Shown here one piece after another: positions 35,535 to 47,930 of a stretch of 64,000 nucleotides of DNA (positions are counted from its first letter, which is position 1; every line of letters begins with the position of its first letter). A program made the translations under genes and the position numbers. Source of the stretch: Epinephelus fuscoguttatus. Taxonomy: Eukaryota > Chordata > Actinopteri > Perciformes > Serranidae. The stretch spans positions 3,276,501-3,340,500 of the forward strand of contig NC_064773.1 in the NCBI RefSeq assembly GCF_011397635.1, given 5' to 3'. The notes under the pieces are model-generated. The model was not told the DNA's origin. It worked only from the letters and a program-made list of their open reading frames with translations, and made no database searches.

Positions 35535-35705
35535 ATTAGTGTATGAATTCTTGAGTTATGGCAAAAAAACAATGTCTCATGAGGTCACAGTGACCTTTGA
35601 CCACCAAAATATAATCAGTTCATCCTTGACGTTTGTGCCAAATTAAAGGAAACTTTCTCAAGGTGTTCCTGGAAAGCAGAGACAAGCTGAAAATATAATG
35701 CCCTC
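35535..35705 (+). repeat. Teleost dispersed repeat with nuclear-receptor sites, copy 1
   Basis: Contains GAATTCTTGAGTTATGGC, GAGGTCACAGTGACCTTTGA, ATAATCAGTTCATCCTTGA and ACGTTTGTGCCAAATTAAAG, the ordered blocks of a repeat very common in percomorph genomes. The copy lacks the terminal GGACAGAC..ATAATGC part found in copy 2. Confidence 0.65.
35582..35602. promoter_or_regulatory. Consensus estrogen response element overlapping a DR1 site
   Basis: AGGTCACAGTGACCT at 35582-35596 is a perfect palindromic ERE identical to the classical vitellogenin-type sequence. TGACCTTTGACC at 35591-35602 is the reverse of a DR1 (GGTCAAAGGTCA) used by HNF4, PPAR-RXR and related receptors. Sequence match is exact; use as an enhancer here is unproven. 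Confidence 0.7.
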
Positions 35706-35789
35706 GGCCACAACTATCAGCAGCGTAGTGGCAACAGTGACTTGCAGCACGAGACGTGACGTGTGTGTGTTTTGCGGCCCAAATTGACC

Positions 35790-35900
35790 AATTTAATTCA
35801 ATAAATCTTTATTGTCCCTGAAGGCAATTCTGATGCAGCATAAGGGAACTAGAAACACAGCCTTGTGGTTCTGAGCCTCCATGAACCAGTCAAGTTGTAG
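35790..35900. repeat. Possible LINE 3' end fragment
   Basis: AATAAATCTTTATTGTCCCT followed by GAAGGCAATTCTGATGCAGC resembles the common CTTTATTGTCCCCGAAGGGAAATT motif at the edge of several teleost LINEs. Short and without coding sequence. Confidence 0.4.
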
Positions 35901-35999
35901 TTACATGTTACATCCATGTCAGTGAAAACATGGACGCTTCACACACAGAAGATCTAAACAATCAGCATAGTTTCAAGATTAGAGTCACCAATTCAGTAT

Positions 36000-36335
36000 C
36001 TGACCAAATGTCTCCCGTTGAGCTCGTGAATGACATTGAGTAATGGCCAGAACATTATGATGTCACAGTGGATCTGACCTTTGACCTTCTGGATATAAAA
36101 TGTCATCACATCATTATTCTATCCGGTTAGACGTGTGTGAAATTTCTTCCTCATTAGCCTATGACTTCTTGAGTTTTGACATTTAATCAGTTCATCGTTG
36201 AGTCCAGGTGGACGTTTGTGCCAAACTGGAAGAAATTCCCTTTAAGGCCCTCTTGAGATATTGTGTTAATCAGATGGGACGAACAGATGGACAGACAGCC
36301 CAGTACATAATGCTATTGTTGGCACTGAGGCATAA
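36000..36335 (+). repeat. Teleost dispersed repeat with nuclear-receptor sites, copy 2
   Basis: Ordered blocks TGACCTTTGACC (36075-36086), ACTTCTTGAGTTTTGACA, TTTAATCAGTTCATCGTTGA, GTGGACGTTTGTGCCAAACT, CTCTTGAGATATTGTGTT and GACGAACAGATGGACAGACA. The ERE half next to the DR1 is degraded here (GTCACAGTGGATCTGACC), while the DR1 is intact. Confidence 0.7.
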
Positions 36336-36654
36336 AAATGACCAGTGTCAAAGAAATGTACTGTACATACGACCGCAAAACACTATCAATAACACCACAG
36401 TAACAAACAGACTGTGAACAGTCAGTAATAGTAAAAACAGCAAATCCACAGAGTGCTTTGAGCAGAAAAGTCCACATACTGGAGTGTGTAAAGTGCATGT
36501 TTGGGAGCCCTTTGTTCGCTGGAAACACTCATATCACTTCTCCCTCAAAACTTGAATAGTGAAACTAATTAGAGATATATAAATATAATTTCTAGGAGGC
36601 AGGTTACCTGAATCACATAATCGCCTCTGTCACAAAACAGCGGTGAGCCACAAG

Positions 36655-37035
36655 TACCGATCCATCATTTACTAATATTTGCACACTGTACGTTTTAGAA
36701 ACTTAAGGAAGGAAACTGATCATTATGGAATAATATACTATTGGATTATAATTATTGATGCATTATTGTGTTTATCACTTTAATGTTGCAGCTAGGAAAG
36801 GTGGGGCTCATTTTAATTACCTTTTTATAATAATATATTATTTATTGGTTGAATAATGTTTTTTCACGAATGCAAAGAAATTAAGGTTGTTCAATAACCA
36901 TACTGCAGTAAATTATTTCTCTCTGAGACATAGTGGAGTACAAGTATTAGGTAGCAGAAAATGAAAATACTCAAAGTAAAAGGACCTCAAATTTGTGCTT
37001 GAGTACAGTACCTGAGTAAATGTACTGAGTTAGGG
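36655..37035. repeat. Dispersed repeat family R2, copy 2
   Basis: Contains TGCATTATTGTGTTTATCAC, TTTAATGTTGCAGCTAGGAA, AGGTGGGGCTCATTTTAATT and ACAGTACCTGAGTAAATGTA in the R2 order. Confidence 0.7.
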
Positions 37036-37194
37036 ACTGTTTGTTATTTGTGGGGGGAGAGGGAGGTGCAAAAAAAAAAAAGGGGGAGGCGTGTCAAAAA
37101 AAAATTAAGCAAAGGGGAGGAACTTGAGTTTTTTATTTTGGCTTAAAGGAGGAGCATACAAATCTAAATGACTAGAATTTGTGTTTATTTTACC

Positions 37195-37195
37195 G

Positions 37196-37227
<32 letters not shown>
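37195..37227. repeat. (GTT)11 microsatellite
   Basis: A pure GTT run. Confidence 0.97.
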
Positions 37228-37229
37228 AA

Positions 37230-39198
37230 ATTGTAAAGAAAGCACGCCTTACAAACCCTTCATTTTTTCAAATTTCCGACGGTCCTTGGACACATCGTGT
37301 GCAACGCTTCCATCAGGAAAAATAAAAAACAAATCTGAGCTTATAATAGTGATTTTTCATCAAAATCACTTTATGCAACAACTCATTTAAAATTTGGCCC
37401 AAAATAAACCACTTTGCCTGAACTAACCAGCACAAGAGTGAAAATCTGAGGCTTTATGTCAGAATTTCATCTTAACTTAACTTAACTTTCAAACATCAAA
37501 GGAAAAGTTTTAAAATTTGAGGAAGGGTCGTGCATTTTCCCAGTCGCTCAGGGAGGTTAAGGAAAAATATCTGTAGCTAAACAAAAACAAAGCCCCCCCG
37601 ATAAATAAAGAACAGTCCCTTACACTCCAGCTCCACAAACACATCATTACGTCTGCATCAGAGCTGACACACATCTGTGACCAGCACCAACAGCAGTTCG
37701 CCTCAAGCTTTATTGGAAGTCGTGCCGTTAACAGTGGCTGACCGATGAAATTCAATCAAGCGAGGCCTGCTCTGATTGGCCTGTTGAAAGCATGTGACCC
37801 TGCCTCCTCCGTGTGTGTGTGTGTGTGTGTGTGTGTTCGCCGCACTGTGACACCAACAGCAGCTCCGCTCTGATTACTACAAACACACACACTCAACATA
37901 TTGTCTATTTATATCTGTGGTTGGTGAATATTATCACTGAGCAATCAAATCTGTGTGTTCATGCATGGCTGATGTGGCACATGGAGTCGAACGTGCCGCT
38001 GGAGCCTGCCACCCGAAAATAAATAAATAAAAAAAACAGAGTTATATGACGCAGTTGTGCCACCTCGTCTGTGGATAATGAAACAGGATTTTCCCTCTTT
38101 AAGCCCCTAAAAATAGCTCCGAAATTCAGGGAAGGGGAAGAAGGGGGGGGGTCCATTACGCTCCATCCTCTCAGCCAAATGGAGGGTTCAGATCTGCAGC
38201 TATTGAACCAGGTCTCAGAGGTTTACGTCATCATTTTATATCTGTACTGTCAGTCATTATGAAAAATATTAAAGGAGAATACATGGCGGCCCTGAGATCT
38301 TTTTCTTGAAAACACAACACATGCAGATTAAGAAAGATCTTCACCAATCTGACAACACATGCATAGCATTTAGAAAACACACTGCAAGAAGCTCACAACA
38401 GACTGTTGTCCAGAGGACACTAAGAAGTGATTCAGAATAAAATAAGTTAAGAGTGCTGCAGTTACTTTTCTATCAGTTCCTTCAGAGATGTGATGTTACA
38501 CAAGACGAGAAAGACGAAGCGCTTCACGTCTGATCTGAGACGTTTGACACTCATGAGGACAGACTGTGAGCTGGAAAAGATCCGCCTCAGTTTGACCTTT
38601 GGTCAAAGTGAATTCATTACGCGGCCCTGCAGAACGCAGCACATCCAGTCCTCTCCATAAACCACAAATGAGGGTGGACGGCGGCGCCTCGCGGGGGGCT
38701 CCACACAGGCCTCGGGGCCGGCGTCATGTGCCCGTCATCTCTGCAGAGCAGTGGTCACGTCTGAGGAGAAGCTCTGTGACCTGGCTGAGTGTTCATCTGA
38801 CGGGGACAAAGTTCTGATGAAGACGTGATGTTTGGCATATTGAAAGCTTTATTTATAACTGCGTGTCTCATCGCTCCTACAGTTCATGTTGTTGTTCTGG
38901 CTGCTGAGGGTCTGATCCTGAGCTCTGAGCTGAATAATGAGCGCTGACAACTATCTTCTAATGAATAATTCAACCTTTAGATCAATGTCTGCTCAGGTTA
39001 AAGCTACACACAGATTAAACATAGCATGTCTGAGTTATTCTATAGTTTTCTTAATGTCAACAAATCCCATAAAAAGACCAAAACCAACACGTTAGTCCGT
39101 CTCTCAATACTGACTTCCTGTCTGTGGCCCTCAGCTCTAAGCTCACTGGCTCCTACTAAAAGACATAAATCTTTAAAAACACAAATTTATGGTTGAAT
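37230..39198. other. Non-coding stretch with one microsatellite
   Basis: No gene seen. A (GT)13 run lies at 37811-37836. Confidence 0.45.
37811..37836. repeat. (GT)13 microsatellite
   Basis: A pure 26-bp GT run. Confidence 0.97.
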
Positions 39199-39202
39199 CA
39201 AA

Positions 39203-39645
39203 CGTCCAAGGTACCCTGGGTGTGTTGGTTGTTGACGTTCTGGGACGCCGTGTCAACTTCAGTCTGTTTTCAAAATACACTTCTGTTTTCACAGGAAATT
39301 TACAGTCAGCATACAGTCTCTTTCAAAATAAAAGCACTTTGTCAGTACAACAACACAAATTGACTTTTTTTCCCCCTAATGCACGTGGTTAGGGATAGAA
39401 AAGAACAGGGTTTGACTTTATAATCTTACAGGATGTGAGCACCGCCCTCCCTAGTTTTTGTTCTTATCCTGCCATGTTTCCCCTGACACCGCTGAGTGCT
39501 GTTAAACTGGAATAGTGTCCAGCTGCGTATTGTGCCGTCATGAAAGGACAGCGTTTTTTGTCAGTGTCTGAAGCCGCAAGTCACTGCCCAAGTGCCAGAT
39601 TTTGACGACTCGGAGTGAAACCAGGTTGCGCTAGTAGGCTCGATT
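39203..39645 (+). repeat. Dispersed repeat family R1, copy 2
   Basis: Matches 18468 and 54087 from AACGTCCAAGGTACCCTGGG on, with a deletion of the TTACATGCATTGTCTG segment. The similarity to 54087-54660 continues through a CTGACACC..GTTAAAC..GAAAGGACAGC block to GTGAAACCAGGTTG, showing that the family is at least 430 bp long. Confidence 0.8.
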
Positions 39646-40014
39646 TTTAAAGGTAGAGTGAAGATACAAAACCTAAGGCATCCACTGGCATCGACCATGT
39701 CATGCTATCTTTTTTAGGGACTACATAACGCTCCAAAGTTAGGCTAAATTTTGACAAAAAAAAAAGTGGCATTGTCATTTTTTTTTCTTTTTTATATTGT
39801 AGTTCAATATAATTCCACATATCAGGGTCCGTACACAGTCTTGGAATTGCACAAATTAACCCATTATGAACAGTGGATTTGAAAATGGTGACAGATGGAC
39901 TGTGCTGGTATTAAAGCTAAGGGTGTCTTTATACTTGTGCATCACCAGTTACACCTTCAAAACACTTGTCAGCGGAGTTTCTGTGAAGTGCTGTAAAGTT
40001 TAGTTGATTCAAAA

Positions 40015-40217
40015 CACACATTAAACACACATTAAACACAGTAAACACACATTAAACACATTAAACACACAGTAAACACACATTAAACACAGTAAACACA
40101 CTAAACACCCATTACACAGTAAACACACTAAACACACATTAAACACACATTAAACACAGTAAACACACATTAAACACATTAAACACACATTAAACACAGT
40201 AAACACACATTAAACAT
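40015..40217. repeat. AAACACACATT / AAACACAGT minisatellite
   Basis: Irregular tandem units of 9-11 bp alternate ACACATTAA and ACAGTAA. Confidence 0.92.
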
Positions 40218-40239
40218 GGCTTAATAGAGACAGTTTCAA

Positions 40240-40770
40240 ACACAAGTTCACAAATCAGCTTCACTATAACTCGCAGCATTCACAGACAAACACTTGTCTT
40301 TATCTGGACACATTTTCCCCACAAATACAACATGCTAACATTATTAGCACAAGCCTATGGTTTTTTCCATTGTATAAATTAGCCTAGCAGCTAGCAGACT
40401 TTTCCTCTTCTCATATGACACCAGGGACAACAGCAACATTTAACAAAGGTAACGTTACTAAATTTGGCTCCATTACAACTCACAAGGTTCACTGACAAAA
40501 CAACTGTCTTATACTAAACATGTTTTCCAAACAAATACAACATGCTAACGTTATTAGCACAAGCCTATGGCATTTTACATTGTATAAATTAGCCTAGCGG
40601 CTAGCAGAGATTTGCTCTGCTCATATGAAACCAGGGGCAACAGCAACATTTAGCAAAGGTAACATTACTAAATTTGGCTCCATTACAGCTCACAAGGTTC
40701 ACTGACAAAACAACTGTCTTATACTAAACACGTTTTCCAAACAAATACAACATGCTAACGTTATTAGCAC
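40240..40770. repeat. 210-bp tandem repeat, about 2.5 copies
   Basis: AACAAATACAACATGCTAAC recurs at about 40321, 40531 and 40741 (spacing 210 bp). Each unit includes GTATAAATTAGCCTAGC, AACAGCAACATTTA, AATTTGGCTCCATTACA and AAGGTTCACTGACAAAACAA. The first copy is more diverged on its left. Confidence 0.9.
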
Positions 40771-40774
40771 GGGT

Positions 40775-43280
40775 CTGTGGAATAGTGGTGGGTGTAGATG
40801 AGGGGCCCAGTTTGGAAAACCTTGTCCCCCTGTCCACATGGCTGCTCTGTCTCCAGAAGACAAAATCAACTTATATACTACGTCATTTTACAAACACTGG
40901 TCTGATTCTGATGAAATGTACAAATGTAACATTAATAATCTGCAGAAACACACAATGCAAACATTTTCTTGAGTTTCTCACACATAACCACAAATGTTAC
41001 TCATGCAGATGATATGTCTGCAGAAATATTTAATATGAATTTTTTATTATTTAGGTGATTAAAAAAAACATAACTACAGTTCCTACAAAACATATTTTGC
41101 TAAAGAACACTTGCTGTATATAAACATATTTTGTAGGTGACGGGGTTGTTTCTGGTGTGTATGTGGGTGGTGGTCAGAGCTTTTAATGAGAGCAAAACAG
41201 CAAAGAGCAACAACAGCCTATCACCAAAAACGGTGCCAAAAAAAGGAGCCTTGAGGATTCTCACTTTAATAAACACGTAAGAAATTATTTATTCATCAGA
41301 ATATTCTGTTAGAATCACAACTTTTACAAAGTCTCACATCCAGTCTGCCCCTTTATCATAGAATTAATCTGCTTTAAATCCATTTTTATACAGTTTTTAC
41401 ATGTTCATGTCAGTTTTTGTTCTTTTAAAATCTGCCTGTTCAGACACACCAACATGTGTTTCTGACTGATGTCTCTTGCTGCCCACTGCACTGTCTTTTT
41501 TTATTTTTATTTTTTCATGCCCACGTATTATTTAACCGTCCACACTGACCTCTGATCTGTCAGACAGACTGTCTGCAGCTCGATGCTCGGCTGGCGGACA
41601 TGTTTCTGCAGAGTGAAGCCATGCACGCCGACAGTTCCCACCGCCTCCTGCATTATGTAAACACGTCACGTTTACATGTTGCTTTTAGCACTAAAACAGC
41701 TCCATGTGACCATGAGGCAGAGCTCAATGTGATCAGAAACAAATTCAAGATTAAAGGGTCAGTTCACCCAATTTACAAAAAGCATATTTTTATTATTGAT
41801 TGATGAGGAGTGTTTTGTTTTTTCTGATCACAAGACAATGAGGGAAACTGAATTTATTGTTTGGCTGCAACCTGGTCTCAACACCTTTTTAGTGTCCCCT
41901 CTTTAGCTGCTACATGCTCCATTTTGTTCACCAGCTAATCTCTGATCTCATCACACATGCACTGCAAACCTTAAACTACCTCGACATTACCCGGAGAAGC
42001 TGCATGTGAGGACACACTCAAACACTAAATGGACTTTATCCGACCAGCTCCCTAGTACAAAGCCTGTGCATGTCTGAGTGAGCCCATGTGTCAATATAGC
42101 AGTTAATTTTTTGAAGAATTCACAGCAAGCGAGTGGGCGTGTTGATGACGTTTCTGTCATGCAGATCATGTGAAACCAGAAGACAGCAGTCGTCCGAGGG
42201 TAAAGACGATGGGTTACTCACACAAAGATGGTAATGAAAATGTCAAAAGACAAAAAGATACAGGAACTTTTGTTCATAGGGAAGGAAGCTGAAATAATCA
42301 AATTAAAGGAATGACATCACGGTGTAATCCTTGTCACGGCCTGCCTCCTTTTGCCTAAACCAAAACCTAAACCTCCTGCTGTGTGAAACAGAAACTGCGG
42401 ACCTGATTCTGCGGATATTTTTCAGCGTTCATATGAGAAAACAGTCTTAACTGTATCTGTCTGCTTATGAGCAGGACGTGTACACTGACGCTATGACAGC
42501 GGTGGGAGTGAACCATAAAGTTGTGGGCAAACTAAAATGTCACCATAAAGCTCCATGAGGCCAAGAGGAGCTGCAGATTTCGCTCATCATTTGCCACCAG
42601 AGACACATGACACACTGCTTTCATATTCTTATTTGTTTTGTATCTAAACCTGAACATCACCACTTCATAAAACCGATTTTATTTCGGAGCATTTTCAGTT
42701 TTGGAGCACACTGTGTTTGAGGCGTCAGATCAGAAAACATTTCTTTCGCTCTACAAACAAACAATGTTTGATTTGAAGGATTTGTTTCACATCCATCACA
42801 CACACTACTCTCTCCAAAGAGCTGTGTTTACAGTGTCTATCACAGCAGAATTACAGAAAAGAGTTCGGATCTTGTCTAGTTTTTATTATGTACAGACTGT
42901 TCCCTCAGCATGAACTGTAACACATGTATAATAGATTTGGGCTGTGTTATTTAGAAATCCAGATGGTATTATATAAAATACAGTCAAAAATACAGACACT
43001 CTTTGTTCTATTAAACTGATACGGAGATGCTGTATTGAGGTAATGTAGTGAACTGCAAGTGCCACCAGAGGGCAGTCTCTACCAGTGGAACAGGGAGCTG
43101 AGCTGGAAAAAGATAATGTTACAGGACAAAGCTGAAACATAGGAACTTGGCGCTCTGGTGAAATGTAATGAAGGTATGAGGAATGCATGTGTCCTTTAAA
43201 ACATGCAGTGGCAATGCTTAAAGTATCCAAAAACAGTCGAGGTAAAAAATAATTAAGCAGCTAGAAATGGTAATCAGACG
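40775..43280. other. Non-coding stretch
   Basis: No gene seen. TTAAAGGGTCAGTTCACCCA at 41753-41772 is an isolated end related to the foldback at 32341. Confidence 0.45.
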
Positions 43281-43284
43281 GCAA

Positions 43285-43740
43285 GATGTTTTTAGATCTT
43301 CAGTACAAGCGGTAATACCAAAATGTAAAATACTCTAAGTAAAAGTCCTGCATTCAAAATGTTAAAAGTACAAAAGTAATCACATCAAAGTACAATAAAA
43401 GTACCAAAAGTTGTGTTCATTATGTCAAATGCATTTCGGAATAATATGTTATTACTGTATTCTAATTATTTATGCATTCATGTGTTCATCACTTTAAAGT
43501 TGTAGCTCATAAAGGTGGAGCTCCTTTTAATGACTTTATATTCACCTGGGTAGTTTAATCTGTAATAATACATCATCATATATTTTGTTTTAATAATCTG
43601 AATCTGTAAAGTAACTACAGTTATCAGATGAATGTAGAGCAGTAATGTTTCTCTGTGAGATGTAGTGAAGTAGACGTATAAAGCAGCCAGAAATGGAAAC
43701 ACTCAAGTAAAGTACAGTACTGGAGTAAATGTATCTAGTT
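43285..43740. repeat. Dispersed repeat family R2, copy 3
   Basis: A nearly full copy: TAAAAGTCCTGCATTCAAAA, TACAAAAGTAATCACATCAA, GTGTTCATCACTTTAAAGTT, AAAGGTGGAGCTCCTTTTAA and GGGTAGTTTAATCTGTAATA. Confidence 0.75.
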
Positions 43741-43744
43741 TATT

Positions 43745-45383
43745 TAGGTCTTTAGGTGCTGTAATCTGTAACTGCATCAAACACAACCACTGAGACCCAA
43801 AAACCAACGGCACAAACAAGGTGCGCCTTTTGTTTCTGCAGGTTGCATATCTGATTGGCTGTAAGCAGCAGCACCCTGAGGTATCATCATCATCCTCATC
43901 ATCCTCATCATCCTCATAGGTGCTGTGCTGCCCTGTGGCTCCCAGTTACGGCGCTGCACTTAAAGCAGCTGATGCAGAAGTGATGGCAGCAGCCGCTCAT
44001 GTGGAAACGTTGCATTCAGTCGGTCTGGTTAGATAACGTTCCACTGATGCCTCTTTGTTTGCTTGTTTTCTGCTTATTCCAGTTTTTTCTCTCTGCTCGC
44101 AGAAGCAACGCAGTCAGTGGTGATCCGGACTGCTGAAATGCATCTGATGCTAAAATATCATCCACACTGACTAAGTGCTCAGGGAGCGTTGAAAATCTAC
44201 AGGTTTTCTCTGCTTGATATTTTACTATCTACAACAGTGATGTCGTCGACCTTTTGTCACAGCCAAGTGCTCAGATTAATATGTTTTTATATTCTCTGTA
44301 AAACTGTAAAATCTGAATGTAAACATTATCTTCAATGTGAGAAAAAAGCTTCTACTGCATCTTCAATTTATCACGTTTATTTCATTGAATCTTTTTAATG
44401 CTCTTTTCAATAAACGATAACTGATATTTCTGACACATTATTTTTTTATTCCCTCTCTTGTAGATGGTCTGTGTGCCACAAGCTCTACCCTTTCTCATAC
44501 TGCAGTCTTATTATCATGCTCTCTGTTACAATATTTGCACTGCTTTACTCAAAATACAAAATCAGACGTGATGAATAGACTCATTTTGAGCCTTTTATTC
44601 AGTTAAACGCTCTGTGTAATTTCATTATATTCCCAAAAGAACAGAAGGTTGAGACAGATATTTTAGATGTGGCATTCAAAGTCAAGTGCACACAAAAGAT
44701 GCAAATTCACGCTGTGTAAACAGTCCTTCATGAATCCATAGTGTAAATCTCAGGGGGGAAATGGGGGACATGTCTCTCTTAGTATTTAGGACATGTGCAT
44801 TTATCCCTCAAAATAAAAATATGAAAGTAGGGGTGATGTTTAACATGTTCACCATCAATTGATGCAGAAAAGGCGCCAACACTCACTAGAATGCAGGAAA
44901 TTAAGTGTGTGATGCTCAATATTGTGGTGAAGGAGCCCCAAATCCATTGTTTCAGTTTGTCCCTCACATGTTAGGACAAAAAATACGCCTTTGCATTAAT
45001 CTGCTTCATAAACGTACAGAGACACTTACTGACAAATTTTGTTTCAATCATTTGTACATTTCTTGCTAACCACATGCTAAAGATTCAGTATCTACGTGTT
45101 GTACAGTAAGAATTATGGTCAGTTGTGGCCTCGGGGTAAAGACCATGACAGCCATCTCTCTCTCATCTCAATTCTTGTCACCTCCTAACTCTGTGACTGT
45201 CCTTCGTCTGGTCCTTTTTACTGTGACTTTTCATTCTAGGGCTGCAGACCTTGATTGAGTGCAATCACCACACGCACAAATTTGGGTCTCCAGCAGCTCA
45301 CATATAGATGTAACGCAACAATTACAAGCAATAAATAAATGTGCATAATTAAGAGGTAAAAACAAAGGATAAGAGCAGTATAA
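43745..45383. other. Non-coding stretch
   Basis: No gene seen. A short imperfect (CATCAT/CCT)n run is at 43883-43918. Confidence 0.45.
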
Positions 45384-45385
45384 TA

Positions 45386-46148
45386 TGGAGTTAGATTTGT
45401 GTCTTTATTACATGCGAGAAAATAAATGATATGAGAGGAAAAAAAATGTTTGAGAGAAAAAAATTATTTAAGAGAAAACGTTTTCACACTGATAGCAAAA
45501 AATAATAATATTTGAGACAAAAAAAGTTTTGAGAGAAAGTATTTTGTCATAGAATATAAAAAAATAAAAACTTTTTTTTACTCTCAAATATTATTTTTTT
45601 GCTATCAGTGTGAAAACATTTTCTCTCAAAAAAATTGTTTCTCTCAAAACATTTTCTTCTCTCTCTCAAAACCTAAGTCTTTGCTCTCGTGTCAGGATTT
45701 TGCTTTCGCTGCGAAAATAATATCATGGGCGGGGCCACGTTCCTATTGGCCAGTCTTAATTGAATTGACAGCTGGGTGAGGATCGTCTTGGGAGTCGAAT
45801 TCAACTGAATCATTCATCCACCATGGTGGATTCACCGGCATAGATGCACTGCATTATTTGGGAGCGGAGACTCCAGTGTTTGGGTAAGATGATGACACAG
45901 ATGATGAATGATTCAGTTGAGAGTAAAAAAAAGTTTTTTGAGAGTTTTTTTTTTTTCTCGGAAATCATTTTTTAAATCTCAAATTATTATTTTTTATATT
46001 CTATGACAAAAAAATTTCTCTCAAAACTTTTTTTAGTCTCAAATATTATTATTTTTTGCTATCAGTGTGAAAAAATTTTCTCTCTAATATTTTTTTTTTC
46101 TCATATCATTTATTTTCTCACATGTAATAAAGACACAATCTAACTCCA
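45386..46148. mobile_element. TA-flanked foldback/MITE with long inverted arms
   Basis: It begins TGGAGTTAGATTTGTGTCTT and ends with the inverted complement AAGACACAATCTAACTCCA, with TA on each side (45384-45385 and 46149-46150), which suggests a Tc1/mariner-type target. Arms of about 170 bp (45386-45560 and 45975-46148) are inverted complements containing GAGAGAAAA/TTTTCTCTC units. A third, inverted copy of the arm interior lies at about 45575-45665. The unique centre (45700-45930) has no transposase. Confidence 0.82.
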
Positions 46149-46244
46149 TAGATGTAACAAGTACACCAACATGTCCTCATACCTAGACAACACAATTGAC
46201 TTTTGGTCTCACATGGGACACAAACATCAGTCTCCTGGGTCTCA

Positions 46245-46800
46245 CTGTCTTTGCACACTGAGTATGACTTTTTCGTCTGAAATTGTTACACATCTAAAAA
46301 TACAGCCTCGCGCTGCGTTAGTCACACTTGCACACTGAGTCTGAAACTTGACTCATCTGTCAGAACCTGCTCTGAAAACTTAACTATTTTCTGCATTTTC
46401 ACGTCTGTCAGAGGCTTTTGAGACGTTTGACCAAGAGTCAGTGACGAAAACGTGACGGCAGGACACAGCCACGACAAGACAGAGGAGCTGGACACACAGA
46501 ATCCTTTCATAAATCAGAGAGCTACTTTCAACAGGTCAGATAGTAACACTCAGGTGGATGATGATAGTCAGCACCTTCAGCTGCAGTGCCAGATAAAAGA
46601 CATGGGGAGAGTGGTGACAGCCAGATAGGTAACTCTGTTGTGGAGAGAGGCAAAGGAGGAAATGTGTCTTTATATCTTGTCACATATTGTGAATTTTCAC
46701 AGCAAACAAAACAATAAAACTCAGACTCAGTGTGCAAGGTTTCTCTTTGTAACTTTTTGTTTTCAGATGACTGATTAAAAACAGACTGTGCAAAGACCTT
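46245..46800. mobile_element. MITE related to 14241-14374, larger version
   Basis: The ends GTCTTTGCACACTGAGTATG and CAGACTGTGCAAAGACC are inverted. Inside, GTCTGAAATTGTTACACATC is the inverted counterpart of the interior of 14241-14374, and CACACTGAGTCTGAAACTTG plus CAGACTCAGTGTGCAAGG give further internal inverted copies. Minus-strand frames inside show no transposase. Confidence 0.65.
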
Positions 46801-46804
46801 TTAA

Positions 46805-47458
46805 TCCTGTGATGTTTGAATCATTCATCTTGACCTCTGTGCGCGAACTTTGTTGCTCTTTATACTACATCACCACCTGAAAATAAATGTAGATATGGGT
46901 CATGATGAGCTGCTTGCAGAGACGACCTATGCAGCCATTTTTGGGGGAGGCCACTGTGATATACACAGTTTTGAATACACATTAACGTCTACGTTCATCA
47001 TAAATCCTACAGTCTGTGTAAACTGTGTATGGACATGTACACTGTGAATAACCTCCTACTTTATGTATATCAAGTAATCTAGTACTTCTTGTAGTACTTT
47101 CCAGACTGAGTAAGTCTACCTGTGACCAACTAACTAACTCCCTTACAAAATGGACTGCAGACTAGTTTGGGTGCTCGAGGACAAGGGGACAACTGTGTCC
47201 AAAATCCAGCAGCTTTGTTCAGGTTTCTTCAGAGCAACGTAAAACTGAAGTCAAATGACTGGATGTGTTCACATACTTTGCCAATAAAGCTGACTGTGAT
47301 TCTGTTCAAGATCTAATTGTTTACCACGTCGTGTGTCTCTATATGTGTCTGAGCATAATTAGGACTCTATTTATTTGCATCTCATACGAACAGCGTTTAT
47401 TAATCACAGAGACATTTGTAAGGATGAGTCAGTGTGGTATCAGTGTGGAGGTGATGCT

Positions 47459-47460
<2 letters not shown>
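46805..47460. other. Non-coding stretch
   Basis: No gene or element recognised. Confidence 0.4.

Positions 47461-47461
<1 letters not shown>

Positions 47462-47504
<43 letters not shown>
47462..47504. repeat. (GT)n microsatellite
   Basis: A pure 43-bp GT run. Confidence 0.98.
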
Positions 47505-47506
<2 letters not shown>

Positions 47507-47930
47507 GCACAATTAGAAGTCGACCTTCCCCTCTGGTTGATCACAGTAAAGGAAGTGACAGCAGGAAGGAGCTGGCAGCGGAGGGCGGGAACACTGAGAG
47601 GGATTAATTAGCATTCTCAGCAGAGTTTACATATATTTGATTAATTCAGCCCTCACAATGCTTTCCATTTTAAAGATAACTGCTCTTCTCCCAGGCTAAA
47701 CAATTAGGTTACGTAAGCTCATCTGAGTTTTACATTTCCATGTCATAGACCTCGAGCCAGCTGAGCAGCTCGGGCTGAAAACCCTTAATTATCACACGCC
47801 GATGAGGCAATCATTTTCTATCTGCTCCTGCGCTCACAGCTCCAGTTAATGACCTGGTGACGCCCAGCTTTAAAATAAACCTACGTGAGGACGTAGTGAA
47901 CATCACACTGCTGTTTTCATCCACATAATT

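Larger units (their letters stand above)
39880..40770. repeat. Repeat family R4 copy with internal tandem expansions
   Basis: The left part (TTTATACTTGTGCATCACC...GTTACACCTTCAAAACACTTG) matches 49790-49920. It is followed by a TAAACACACATTAAACACAG minisatellite (40015-40217) and then about 2.5 copies of a 210-bp unit (40240-40770) that corresponds to a single-copy stretch at 49925-50010. Confidence 0.65.
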
